Positions 42,831 through 56,300 of a stretch of 64,000 nt of DNA are shown here, piece after piece (position 1 is the first letter of the stretch; each line of letters opens with the position of its first letter). The notes under the pieces were generated by a model. The model was not told where the DNA came from. It ran no database searches and saw nothing but the letters and a program-made list of their open reading frames with translations. This DNA is from Hypomesus transpacificus. Lineage: Eukaryota > Chordata > Actinopteri > Osmeriformes > Osmeridae. The stretch is taken from contig NC_061077.1 in NCBI RefSeq assembly GCF_021917145.1, positions 13,783,420-13,847,419 on the forward strand. Direction: 5' to 3'. The position numbers and the translations under genes are program-made.

Positions 42831-43258
42831 CAGGGGTCCCCAAACTTTTTCTACGAGGGCCAGAGAATTTTTCCTTTCTTTAATGTGGGGCCGGGTTGGT
42901 CTGTAACAGAACATTGCATGGGCCAGAGTGACTATCAGTATTATTGTGGAGATTATGATTTTAAATGTATTTATTATGCTAGATTGGTTTATTATTTTGT
43001 TATGCACCCTTTATCCGTACATATCAAGGGATATGTAGCCTATTAAAAGAGCATTATTACCTTCGTAATGACCTTTTTTCATATTCATTGCTATTGAAAT
43101 CAAAACATTTACTTATGCATATTAATCAGTGTGAACTGATCATTTTTGTTTCAATTTTTTTTATAGAAAAAAATAAATCTCTGGCATTGTTCAGAGTACC
43201 GGTCCAAATGAGTGGGCGGGCCGTATTCGGACCGTGGGCCATAGTTTGGGGACCCCTG
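42831..43258. mobile_element. hAT-type MITE
   Basis: 428 bp with a perfect 15-bp terminal inverted repeat starting CAGGGGTCCCCAAAC. Flanks are CTGTAGAG and CTGTGGAG, an 8-bp target duplication with one change. TIR sequence and 8-bp duplication are hAT/Charlie-like features. It has no transposase. Confidence 0.9.
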
Positions 43259-43599
43259 CTGTGGAGTATCACAGTGCAGTTCTATAATCCCACACCAGGT
43301 GGCGAAACAGCCAAACAAGAGAAGTGCTCCCTGCCCATGCATGTTATGCAATCACATTTAATATACTGTACATTACAGCATATCGCATCCAGTTGGTCCA
43401 GTACAATAAAGCAGAGATGTCACTGTCTGTTAGTGGTGAGCTATAGAGTTCTGATACTACTACTACCACCGCTTGATGCTTTAGTTTGCAGCTGTTTCTA
43501 TGGTGCCATCATGTCTGAGGTTAGGCTCCTGAACCAGAGAACACACTGGTGTTCTCCATGAGATGGTTAGAGCCCCAGCTTGGACATATTATAAATGTC

Positions 43600-43695
43600 T
43601 TCATTCGGCAGACGCTTTAATCCAAAGGGACACACACGGGGGATTCGAACAGGCGCACTCTCGATCTGCAGTCAAATGCTATACCACCGAGCAAC
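43600..43695 (-). mobile_element. tRNA-derived SINE fragment (tRNA-Cys-like head)
   Basis: On the minus strand it reads GGTGGTATAGCATTTGACTG with GCAGATC after it, a tRNA-Cys(GCA)-like D and anticodon arm. It then has TTCGAATCCCC (box B) and TTTGGATTAAAGCGTCTGCC, a core known from teleost SINEs. The head is partial and the tail is missing. Confidence 0.75.
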
Positions 43696-44093
43696 AACCA
43701 TCCCAATACACTTCGACAAGGCTAATTCAGCTCCTTAATCATGTCTGGGTTGTTCAATCAGACAGATGGACTATCTACCCCTCCCACTCCAGTGACATGT
43801 CTGTCATTCCGCATCAGAGCCTTGACCGCTAAATGCATTAGCATCCTGATATACAGTGAAAGACAGGAAGTGCTCTCCCATAACTGTAGCTACTGGGAGG
43901 GGGGGGGGCTGATTTCAAGGAGAGCACAGCCTGATGGGACTGAAGTGAAGTGAGCAGTAATTGGGGCTGCAATTGTAGATGTGAGCGGCTGGGCCTGTCT
44001 GTCACAGAGCTCCCCTGAGCAGAGCGAGACAGACCGAGGCTGTCAGTCAGCCTCCCGGTGACCGCACAGCTGCAGCGCGACCTTGCGCTCCCA

Positions 44094-44133
44094 ACACGCC
44101 GCCCAGCACGCCGCCCAGCACGCCGCCCAGCAC
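44094..44133. repeat. 12-bp tandem repeat, ACGCCGCCCAGC x3
   Basis: Three direct copies in a GC-rich patch. Confidence 0.85.
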
Positions 44134-44573
44134 TGCCACGTGTAGCGGTTCGCCGCGCTCACTGCCTGAGTTTTTTTCCCACATCACTGCACGCCACTGT
44201 TACGTAGACCAACACTGGATACGGTGCTCACAGCATGCATGGTGCATTCGCTGCCCCACTGGGTGTAGCAGTGCACCGCACACAGCACAAGTCTGGCATC
44301 CATCGCTGCATGCACTGCACAAATTAAAAAGTCACCGCTCTGCAAACAATGTCCATCAAAGTCCATCACATGTTCAGTAAAAACAGCACGGACTACAGTG
44401 CACACATACGAGCCACATAGCGCTGCTGAGCACTGCGGGGCCTGTTGTCTGAGCCTGTTGGACTTCATTCGCAAGACAGAAGCTACTATGATTACATATA
44501 TATAATCTATGATATATCTATGATTCCACTGGGGGGCAGTGTGTGGGATTAGCCCCCTTCAGTGGAGGCTTCT

Positions 44574-44813
<240 letters not shown>

Positions 44814-45365
44814 CTGCTTCTCAGTCACGCCCTATACACAGAGGGAGTCTACTTTAGATGGGGAAACAGGAGAAGGCGTCCCACAGGCAGTGAACTCACA
44901 GTTTATGTGTGTGTGAGGGGGGGGGTCACATTAGAGTTTGTGCGTGTTGATGGACAACAGACGGGACGGGACAGAACGGGGGTTTGTATGACGGGGGGAG
45001 GGGGGTCTTAGAGGATGTGGACATCGGATACTGACTGGGCCTCCTGTGTGCAGATCCAGTTACGCAGCCAGTGTGCCCCAGCTTCACATTCATATTCAGA
45101 CTGGCATAGTGGGATTTGGATCCACCAAGCCCTGCTTGACTGATGACTGAACCCCAGCCATGCATTATTCAGCACAGCCCGCCTAAAAGACAGGGGCTTT
45201 CTGACTCTTGCTAAATCCCGGATAACTTCTGGAATGTTACCCTCTAGCACACCAACCTTCTCAACACTGCAGAGTTTACCAAAGTTTACCCCAAAATCCC
45301 AATTTTTGCATGCGGTTATGGTTGTTGCAGGCCTGGTGCTATGGGGTGGAGGGACATCTTCCAGC

Positions 45366-45366
<1 letters not shown>

Positions 45367-45402
<36 letters not shown>
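45367..45402. repeat. 36-base C homopolymer
   Basis: Uninterrupted run of C (G in the bsn sense strand). Its length in the assembly is likely inexact. Confidence 0.95.
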
Positions 45403-47318
45403 ATGAAAGAACTTGTGTTCCTGTGATGTGCCCACAAATAATCACCATATCAACAAAACCAACAAATCGTTAGCAAATGGTCTGAAAGATCACGTCTCTC
45501 CTGGCTTGGCGGAGGTCGCCATGCATGGGACGAATGCAGATCCTGCGCTGTCCTGTGCTCATGATGGAGTTATTACTCCAAAAAGTGTCGATCATGTTTT
45601 CCCACACAAGAATACAGTGTCTCAAGTCATTTTTTGTGACACTGGTAAGCTCACCGAATTTATGAATAGTTAACGGGAAAGGGTGGTCAAATGTTCAGAA
45701 TAGATTTTGTTGTTGTCTCGCGCTAAGGGCAGCTGCGGTATGTTTGACTGAGCTATAGTTTGCGATCGTGACGGACAGTGGACAGACAAAACTATTCTAG
45801 CAAGGCAAAGTTTAAAAATGTGTTGCAACCTTTTTAAAGCAAGTTAGCAGTGTTCGCACAGCTAAGTAGGCTACATTCCGAAAGGCAGAAGATCTACGAC
45901 TACTAGCATGGATCTGGCTGCTGTGTCAGTGTTACGCTGTTTCATGGTTGGAGGTTGTCTTTAGATAACACCAGTCCTTATGTTCCACTTTTAACTTGAG
46001 CGGTGCTGAATTGGACGGCACACGTACACTTAATTGCTGAAGGGTGCCATCTGTTCTGACCGTGGTCCTGAATTGTTATGGTAAGCTCGCTTCTTGGGTG
46101 GTTAAACTATCTGTCCCATGTGCACAACAACTGTTTGCCAATGTGGCCGGACAGGCCTTCGTTGTTTTAGATAAGTTCCTATTCCTAAATTCCTATTATT
46201 GAAATCATGTGGGTGTACATTTGTGAATGTTGCTCGTGGTAAAAAAACGTTCAAGCAGTGGCTTCATTTTGTCATTGTGAGTCATACATCAAACAACATC
46301 TTATTTGGGCTCTAGTGCACCTTGTTGAATGAATAGGTCATGCCCTTTCAGCCAGGTCATCCTGACTCCAGGCTGAACTGTCGTTACGTCATTAGAATTA
46401 GCTGTATTATGTAGCATGCAGTGCTATGTAGCTTTGAAGCTATCCTATGTGCGCTCATACAGACTTATTGCTTGGTGTATTGGTGCGTAACTTACTGTCT
46501 GGCTTGCCGGAGAAAACAGTTTGTTTCTCTGACATCTTTTGTTCGGGCCTGGGATCTGCAGCATCCATTGATTCCTTATTGGCTGTCAGAAGAAAGGAGA
46601 TGAAGAGAGCCTAAGTCTTTTCATTTTGTCATTCATAAACTTGTTAGATTTAGCTTTTGTTGGTTCCTAACAAAAAATCGAATTCCTTATTGCATAAGGG
46701 AATTGAAAGAAATGTTGACATAAGGACTGTGTTATTAGTCAACATGCTTCTGAATCACAACGATACCGAGAACGAGAGAATCCATTTCAGTTTTTGAAGT
46801 GTTGAATTTCTCACACTCACCAGTGCTTTCAGACGTCCGCTCCCTGATGTTTTCTTCTTCCCTCTCTCCTCCTCTCTCCTCTCCATCTCTCCGTCTCTCT
46901 CATCAAAGCTATGGAACTTCATAGGTTTTTTCTGGTACGAGGCCTCATGACATCATCCGTAACATTTACAAACACCTGCCAGCAAAAACGTCAATTACAG
47001 CACACACAATAAACACAATTAAACAAAGAATTCAATCAAGAAAAATTCAATAACAATATGAAATGTTTGTATTACACTAAGGTTGATTATACTGCTGAAC
47101 TGTTCTACACATTCCAACTCACACAAGTAGAGCACTGGAAAACAAACGCCACTGATTTGTAATGGGCACTGGTCACTCACTCTGAATCTGAAAAGCTACA
47201 TTTTAGGCATGCTTGATTCTGCTATATTTTCAATTTTCAGTTCGGACTCCACAACTAAATTAGTTTTAAAGAGCATTTATACTTTTTTATGCAAAAGTAT
47301 AAATCAAACCTTGCTCAC

Positions 47319-50292
47319 CTTCATCTCAGCACCTCAGAACATTGAGGTGAACTTCTTGCCAAATCCGGAGATAGCTGGGAGAGAAAGACGGTGATAACAC
47401 GGTTACGGTTACGGCAAGAACAGGGGACTGGTAAGAGACGGCTTTACTGAAAAGGCCAGAGGTCAAGAGGTCAAGTGTGAAAGGTCAGAGAAACGTCAAG
47501 CGCTTTAGTTTTCCTTCTACCTTCTCCAAGTTTCCCAGCCTGTTCGGCAGCTGCTCCTGGCAGGATCTTGGAGAGGATGTCTCCCTCGGCCCCCGGCAGG
47601 CCTGCTGCGGCGCTGCCGATGCCTCCTGGTCTAGGGCCTGCCTTGGAGCCTTGGGGGAGGGAGGGGGGGGCAGATGAGGTGAGGAGGGAGAAAAGAGCAG
47701 TGGGGTGAGTGACACAATGCTAAATCCTATATCAACCCACAGGCCAGTAATCCCGAAGGCCAGATACCACATCCAAACTGAGTTACCTCAGATAAGAGGG
47801 ATCGTTAAGAAGTTCTTTAAACACACAGGGTCTTAAAGCATGATCTCACTGAATCTAAAAGGCCAGACAGCTATTGGCCCCGATCCTTGACCCCAGCTGT
47901 CAGAGGACTAGGTGCTGTTGGAGCGCAGCTCCTGGGATGATGACATCAGCCAGCTGACTCTGACACAGAAGTGAACCGTTTCTCTGCGTTTCCTGTTTAG
48001 CGATTATCCAGCGGCGTCATCTCTCCGAGGCATTCTCTGGATTAGTCCCCAGATTAAACCGGACACTCGTGATACCTCTTTACGTAATCCACTCCCACTG
48101 AAACATGTGGCCGTGGGAATGAAAGGTCTTTTACCAACTACAGTACAGTAAGACAGTCAGCCAGCCAGTTTGACAGCCAGCCTGCAAGCCAGTTCAACAG
48201 CCAGCCTGACAACCAGACAGTTGGGTAGCCAGCCAGCCAGACCTGCTAGATAGGGGGAAAGTCAGCAGCGCAGCCAGCCAATTAGACAGACAGGCAAAGT
48301 ATGTTTACCTATTCCTGTGAGGGGGGGCTGGGCTGTTTTTGCAGGTTGCGCTGCTGCTGCCTTCGCTCCTATGGCAGTCATTGGGGGGGTGTCTATCTTT
48401 GCCTGTTAGAGATGCAAAGTAAGAGAGAACGAGAGAGATAGAGTGCAAAGCACACACAAGAGAGAGGGGGAAAGAGAGAGCGAGATGATTAAAAGGGTTA
48501 GGGATTCCCTTCATCCTTTATTTTGATTTGCTTGTGTGACAGTTCCCTCGGAATCAAAACAACATGATTACTGGCTCCAGTATTTCCTGGATACACAGTC
48601 AGAGGTTACACAAGCACAGGGAATAGTTGATGCGAGCCTATCACACATCATATTTTCTCATTCATTGCACAACGTGAATGCACGACTGGTCTGGTCTCTG
48701 CCTTCATTTCAAAATAATGGTTGCAATCGTGGGATGGCTGCACCAATCAAGGCCTCTTCAACTATTACAGTTGGAGTGGATAAGGCTCTGGGAAGTTTTA
48801 GATGTGGAATATTGTCTACTGAGGGTAGAGGAGAGAACAAGAGATCTATTTTTGAGGAATGGACATTAGTAAATGTTAAGGTACTTACCGCCATAGGTGG
48901 TTGTTGTCCTGCAGGGCCTGGCTGCCGGCCAGCCATACCAGCCATTCCAGGCTGACCAGCCATTCCAGGCTGACCAGCCATACCAGGCTGACCAGGTTTA
49001 GCCTGAAACTGTTGGGCTTGAGCTGAGCCTGGGGGCTGCTGCTGGGTACTGACCGTCCCTGATTGCGGCTGGGTCTGCCTGGCTGCCTGGGTCTGAGGCT
49101 GCTGCTGGAGCTGGGTCCTCTGACCTGGAGCTCCATCTGGCTGGGGACCACCAGGACCCTGCCTGCCTGAGCCGGGAGGCCCACTGGCAGGGCCCTGTAC
49201 CCGGCCTGAGCTGCTGCCAGGCTGCCTGGAGGAGGGCGGGTGGCCCTGGAGGTCCTGCTGCTGCTGCTTGCTCCGGGAGGAGCTTCCCTGGTTGTGGGAG
49301 CCCTGCTTGGAGGAGCGCTGGCCGTGGTGGTGCCCCGAGGGGTCCCGGGAGTAGTCTGACGAGTGGTACCCCGAGGAGCGAGACTCCCCTCTTTTCCCAG
49401 AGGAGGAGGACATCCGTTGGGAGTCGTGGCGCAGCGAAGGGTCCTTGGGGTGGGCCTTGGAGGAGCGCGTCGAGCGCGTCTCGTCCCCATGCCTGGACGA
49501 GGAGTGGCGCGAGGCGCTGCCTTGGTGACGTTGGTCTCGGGATGTCGTGTGACGTCCCCCATGTCCGTAGTCGTCCTGCGGCCACAGGTCCTCTTCCGGC
49601 GGCTCGTCGTAATCATGATAGGTGTGTTTGACGTGCCTGCTCCGCCCCGAGGAGGAGTGGCCGCTGCTGCCGTAGTGACGGGAGGTGGAGCGAGGCTTCT
49701 GGAACCAATCGGTCTCCTCCTGGCTCAGGTGGTAGGCTTGAGAAACCAAGAGCAGATCACAGTCAATCTCCAGGTCGCTAGGAGACAGAGGCATGCAGCC
49801 TGACCGCCGTGTCATGCAAGAGAACAGGATCAGAAACGGAAGAGAGGGAAGAGAGAGAGGAAGGCCAAACAGAGGAACAAGGGAAGAAAAAGAACAAGAA
49901 AACAGAAGTATGTTTACACCCATGCATGGTACAAACACACATCACCACCAACCACAGTTCAGAAACGATAGATCCGCACCACACACAAGTGACTGCAATG
50001 ATAAAACAAGCGAACACCAGAGGACAATGGTTTTACACCCAAGGATGTTTCCTGAAAGAAAAAGGGATGCGACTCCCAGCATGCTGGAGAAAATGTGACA
50101 GATGCAACGGAACGCAAAGACTCATGCAAGTTTCGAAAGCACGGACGGACGGACGAATAGGCTGGCAGGCAGGTAGGTAGGCAGGCGGACGGGCGGACGG
50201 GCGGGCGGGCAGGCGGGCGGCCGAGCAGACAGACACCTGGTCCCTATGATGAGAACTGCAACTAGCCCTTGGGACGCAACACCACAGCATGC

Positions 50293-50362
<70 letters not shown>

Positions 50363-53300
50363 CTGCACTATTCTACTCGGGGTAGGTGGGGGATGTCCAG
50401 AGGAGGTGGGAGGAGCCTGTTTGTGGAATGCATCCATCCTCCTATTTACCTTCGCTGTCTGACACAGCACAGTGCAAATCGTCTATTATGTACGCATCGT
50501 CGGGTTTGTAGACGTGCGTCCGCGGCAGGTCTCGGATCATGTGGTCCTGCACGTCTGGGAGCGAGTGGCTGGACCCGTAGTACTGGCCGTAATAATACTG
50601 ACTAGAGTGGGCCGGGTCGTACGGGTCAGAGGCTCTGCCGACCCCCAGGGGGCTGAGCGAGCTCTCCTCCTCGGAGTACTGGCGTGTGGGGTGGCGGCCC
50701 CGGCTGTAGCCGTAGTTGGAACGGTAGGAAGAGGACGAGTCTCTTTCGTAGGAGCGGCTCCGGTACCCAGGGTAGTCCCTGGACGCCACCTTGTCCATGC
50801 CGTAGCCGGTGGAGCGTGAGCGGCCCGAAGTGTAGTAGATCCTGTCGTCCTCCTCCACCACCATGCTGCCGTAGTGCCTCGGGTCGTAGGCTCCGCCCTT
50901 CCGCAGCCCGTAGGGGTCGTCGTGGAGGCGGCGGCCACGGGTTACCATGGAGACACCTCCCCCCGTGGAGGAGGAGTAGGAGGCCATGTCGGCCTCGACG
51001 TCGCGCGCCTCCTCGATGGGGGAGAACTTGGAGACCTTCTGCTCCATGCCGGCCTTGCGGTGCTTGCTGCGTTTGGCCGACATGACGGCCGGCGCGAGGC
51101 TCCTGGACGAGGGCTTCTGAGGCGCGCGCCCCCCCGCCGAGCTCACCGACACGCCGCCATGTTTGTAGTCGTCATAGTAATAGGAGGATCCCCCACCCAT
51201 GCTAGCACTGCCGCTGCTCACTACTCGTCCGTGCGTGTCTGACCCTCGCGGGTGGTAGCTCTTACCCCTGCCATGGTGGTCGTACAGGTCTTCCTCCCGT
51301 TCGTCCTCCGGCCTGCCGTAAGTGCCTCCGCTGCCTGTGCCTCGTGCCGGACCCACACCGGGGCCAGTCCCGGGGCCCAGGACGGGGCCAACTTCTCCGG
51401 GGTAGCGTCCTCCGTGGCCGTCGCTGTGGGGGCCCATCCCCTCCTTGGTCAGCTCGCTGATGTCATCGATCATGACGTAGTTCCTGGGGTTGCTCTGCTC
51501 CAGGCCCGTACCTCCGTAAAGGCCATCGCTGGCATACGTGGAGGGGCTGTCCACAGAGTGGAGTGAGGGGTCTGGCTTGTAGTGACCTCCGTAGCTGTTG
51601 GCCACTGTGGAGGTGTACTGACCGTAGGAGCTGGCCGTGGTGGTGGTGTAGCCATACGTGTTAGCTGTGGTGGTTGTGTACTGTCCGTACGTACTGGCTG
51701 GAGTGGAAGTGTACTGGCCGTAGGTGCTGGCTGCTGTGGTGCTGTACTGGCCGTATGTACTGGACACAGGGGAGGAATATGGGCCATAAGAGCTAGCCAT
51801 GGTTGTAGTACCTGTGTACTGTCCATAGGGGGGCGCTCCGCTGGAGCAGTAGGTGGCGTCCTGTGCCGTGGTGGTCACTACCACTGTGGGGTTGCTGATG
51901 ATCTCATAGTTGGTGGGCATCTTGTGTTCTAAGTCGGCTAGAGATGTCTGCCGGGGCCTCTGGTGCACGGTGAGAATGTCAGCTTGGGGCTGGTAGCTGG
52001 AGCTCTGGCTTCCTGGGTAAGTGGATGTCTGGATTGGGAAAGGGGAGCTGTGGGTTGGGTATGGGGGCTGACCGGGTTGGGCAGGGGCAAAGCCCCCGTG
52101 GCTGGGCTGGGGCTGGGAGAGATGCTGGGGGAGGGCGGGCTGCCCATGGTCCGACTGGGGGTATGGGGGCAGGGGCTGGTGTTGGGGCTGAGACAGGGGA
52201 TAGGTGTGAGAGGGATAAGAGGTTTGGGTCTGGTAGGAGACAGGGGCGGGGGTCTGGGTCTGAAGCGGGGTAGGTTGGGGTAGGGTCTGGGACTGGGAAA
52301 CTGTAGGGTATGGGGGCTGGTTGTAGCTTGAGGGCTGATAGGGTGCTTGTGGCTGGGGGACTGAAGCTGACTGGCTTTGAGCATACTGATAGGACACAAA
52401 GGAGGAAGTGGGGGGAAATTGTGCGGCCGTGTTGAGGTCACTGGTGAAATGGCTGAGTGGCGCAGTGCTGGGCCGCGCCAGGAGCCCGTTGCTCTCATAG
52501 CTGGCTGCTGCTGCCACCAGACGCAGGTTGTTGAGCTCACTGTCGGACATGTAGTCCCGGGCGTCGCCCATGCAGCGCAGGTAAGCGATATCCCTCCTCT
52601 CCCTCTCCTTCACCAGCGTGTCCTTCCTCTGGGTGATGCCCAGCTCCAGGTAGCGCAGCTTGGCGTCGATCTCCTTCTCCTCCTCCTCCAGCTCGGCCTG
52701 CTGCTTGCGTAGCTTGGTGGACTCCTGCTCCACGGCCTTCAGCTCGTGGGTGAGGTCCTTTAAGAGGCTGGCCTTGGCTGCCAGGCCGGGCCGGGAGGCT
52801 GCCTTCAGGCTGGCCATGGAGGGCATGTAGAGCTGGGGGAGTGCTGGGGTCACCATGGGCAAATGGGATTCTTCTGGAGGAGGGCTGGGTAGGGTCCGCT
52901 TCACCTTCCTCAGCAGTGAGCTTTGCTGTAAGGCAGCCAGCTGCCAGGACAAAAACACACAAGACAGAGAGAGAACAGTGGGGTTAGAATTGGGTTGGAT
53001 TTGGGCTGGAGAATAATGGTTTGGGTGCGGTTGCAATATCTAGGCTGCTCCAAAGATTATATTCTCCTAATCTATCTTTAAGGTACTTCAGTACTGGACT
53101 GTGACACACTCATAGCTCTATCTATGGGCCACTACTTAATTATGCAATCATTAATATATCAATTGGGATAATTGAACAAGGATTTCTGCAGAGGTTAATC
53201 AGCACCATAGTCTTAAGGAAATTTGATAGCCAAGTGCCTGACAAGGGATATTAGCGGTTGCTGATCTGACAACAGCAATAAAGATAAGATTTTCCCACTA

Positions 53301-56300
53301 GGGCTGTGCTGAGGCAGCAGCGTCCTACATGATATGCTGCTCTGCTGGCAACTCTAGTTACTGGGTTATTGCCTTGCCCTGGCATTGCTCTCTGTATGTC
53401 TGGCTATGGGAGTTATCTCAGAAACGAGTTCCCTCCATGTGCGTTTCTCGTTCGGACGTCTGGGGTCTCCAGGGGTTCTGCTCTCCTACCTGGCTCTGCA
53501 GGGCCTGCTGCTGGGAGAGACACAGCCTTGCCTTGGTGTGCTCGTCTGTGGTGGGGCTGAGCGGCTTGGGGTCGGACATGGACCTCTGCGAGCTCTTGAT
53601 GGGCCGGGGCATGGTGGGGTGTCTCTGGGGCGACTCAGTGGTGTAGGACTTCTGCTGTGGGGTGACATGGGCCTTGTTCAGTCTTTCACTGGACAGGGAG
53701 GACTCTAGCAGTCGGTGTGGGGAGACAGGAGAGACAGGAGAGTAGAGGACCTGGGGGGACTTTGGGGGCGCCTGGCGGATGAGGCTGGAGATGGACTCGT
53801 TGTGGAGGTGGTGTGGTGGCTGATAGCTGATCTCCAAGGGGTCTGGCCGGCGCCTCTCGAACTTGGCCGCGGCGGCATTCTGCTGCTGCTGCTGCTGGTG
53901 GTTGTGCTGGCGCAGCTGGGAGTGGCTGAGGGTCTCTGTGCTGGAGGAGTACGGGCTGACAGTGGTGGGCACGCTGAGCTGGGGCACCACCACCCCCTGA
54001 GACTGGGCCTCTGGATCCGTCTGACAGGCTAGGCTCTGGCCCTTCTGGGTCCGCTCCGGGCCAGAGATGTAGTGGACAATCTCCACCTTGTTGGGGTCTG
54101 GGAGGGTCACGTGGATGGCAGGGGACACCCTCCCAAGTTGCTCTGTCTCTGTCTGGCATGAGAAGTCACAGATGGTCTGGATGGCGATGCTGGAGGACGC
54201 CATCTTGGTGTTGTCACTTTTTGAGTCTGGGGCAGAGGAATCTGAGTGGCGGGAAAGTCGTGAGCGTCGACGGCGTACGGGCTGCTCCCACTCCACCTTC
54301 TCCTCATCGTCGTCCGTCTGGACGCTGCAGTCCACGCTACGACGGTTGCGTCTGCTGCGCCGTGACATATACCTGGGAGGAGATGAAAGGGGGAAATAAT
54401 ATTGATTCCAAAGTCAAAACCCATAATGCAAGGCAAGGCTAGCTAAAGATCTCAAATCCATATTGTGGATTATCCTTATGTGTTTAACTCCCCCAGACAT
54501 GCCTTTGTGAAGCTATTTTCTTTCTGACAGCCTCGGTTGCAAATATTCTCCTCACCTCTCCTCGCCATCTTCATCGTCCGTCTGAACACAGCTATCTACA
54601 ATACGGCGGGCGCCGTATAATTGAGCACTCTCTCCATCACCACCGTCCCGAAGACGAGGCATGGAATTCTGCTTCCTCATGCTACGGCTCTCCGGGGGCT
54701 CTTCTCCGCTCCGCAGGCACAGCTCAGAGGAGGAGTTGGGCAGAGACCTGGAAGTAACTTCTGCATAGGGATGCAACGTCTGTCCGTTCAAGTTCAAGTC
54801 CACCTAAAGCCAGAGAAAGAGTCAAAGAGAGATTTACAGAGGACAACCTTGTTTCACTTTCCAGAACTACCAATTGAAACTTCGGATGCACTTGAACTAG
54901 AACTGTTTAGACCATAGCCAACAGTATTTGAATAGATTTCAAATACTGCGATTGTTTGCGTGGGAAGGGATAGTTCACTCAAAATGTCAAGCAAGCAATG
55001 TAAGGTGTTTAGAGATATAGGCCCATGTGACTGTGCCATGCACCTGCATGCCCTGGGCTGCGGCCGTGGCTGCAGCGGTCTTCTGTCTCTTTTGCTCCTC
55101 CAGTTGTTGTTGGAGCTGCTGCTGCAGTGACTGTATCTGGTCGAGCTGGGCTTTCTGCTGGGCTAACTGCTCCCTCTGCATCACCAGCTGGTTCTCCCTC
55201 TCAGCCTGCTGCTGTTGGATGACCTGAAGGACAGCATGAAACAGCTTTAACACGGACTTAAGCTACACCTAAAAGGGCATTTCCCCTCAAAGGTCCTTTT
55301 GGACGAGTGTGGCAGTGGGTTAGTAATGCCTGATGTTATTTTGGTAACAGAGCAGAGAATGTGAAAGGTTTGCCAGATGCTGGGGATATTTGCAAGACTT
55401 GGGGTTCACTACCCAGAGCAAATGCGCATTCTCTTAATTTCTAAAGCATTCTATAAAGAGGGGCTCCACACCTTGTGAACTTGAAAGAATTGCAAACCAT
55501 GCTTGTTCTATCGGAAAAGAAGAAAATGGTTACACAAAGCCTATAATCTACCAGCCAGCTAAAACACCAGCTAAAACAAACAAACTGACAAGTTTAACAA
55601 ACAAACTTAGACAATAATGACAAGACGTTAAGTGTATTTCAACGTACTAAACTCATTGATTGAAATGGACTCTTCTCAATGCAAAAGAAGGCAGCTGAAG
55701 TTTACAACATCTATGTCAATACAAAAACAGACAAAACCCAAACAATTCTATTCACCAAGACAGATGCCTGTGGATGGTCTAAGGAGGAGACCTACCTGCT
55801 CCTTGATAGTCTGCAGCTCGTGGATCTCCCTCTGCACCAGCATCTGCTCCTTCTCCCTGTGCAGCTTCAGCTCCATCCTCTCCCTCTCCAACTCCTCCTG
55901 CAGACGGAGCTGCCTCAGCTTCTCCAGCTCCACTCGCTCCCGCTCCATCTGCAGCAGCTGCTCCTGCTGCCGGTGCAGGCGTTCCTCCTCTGTCTCCCCT
56001 TCGGGGTGAGCCAGGCCCCCCGGGAGGCCACCTGAGGTCGGGGCAGGGTGTGGGGGTGGCTGGGGGTAGCCTTGGGCGGGCTGGGTGTGGCTGGTGATCG
56101 GAGGGTAACCGTGAGCGGACGGGGGTTGGTGTGGGGGAGGTTGGGACTGGAGTTGGCCACCCTGGGGCTGGGTTGGGGTTTGCTGGCCGGGGGGCTGCTG
56201 GCTTCCTGGCCCATGGGTGTGGAGGTGGGTCTGAGACAGGTTGATTGGCTGCTGTTGGGTCTCTGTTGGCACAGTCGCAGGGACCTGGGCGTGGTCTGAA

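Noticed and set aside
48998-49585. Long alternative frames overlapping bsn exons (also at 50684, 51938, 53686, 59818)
   Set aside because: GC-rich, codon-biased bsn exons leave other frames open by chance. The bsn frame splices in phase and matches the family.
54966-55000. Possible second TTAA MITE (AGGGATAGTTCACTCAAA)
   Set aside because: Only one end resembles the element at 61664; no partner end or TTAA found.
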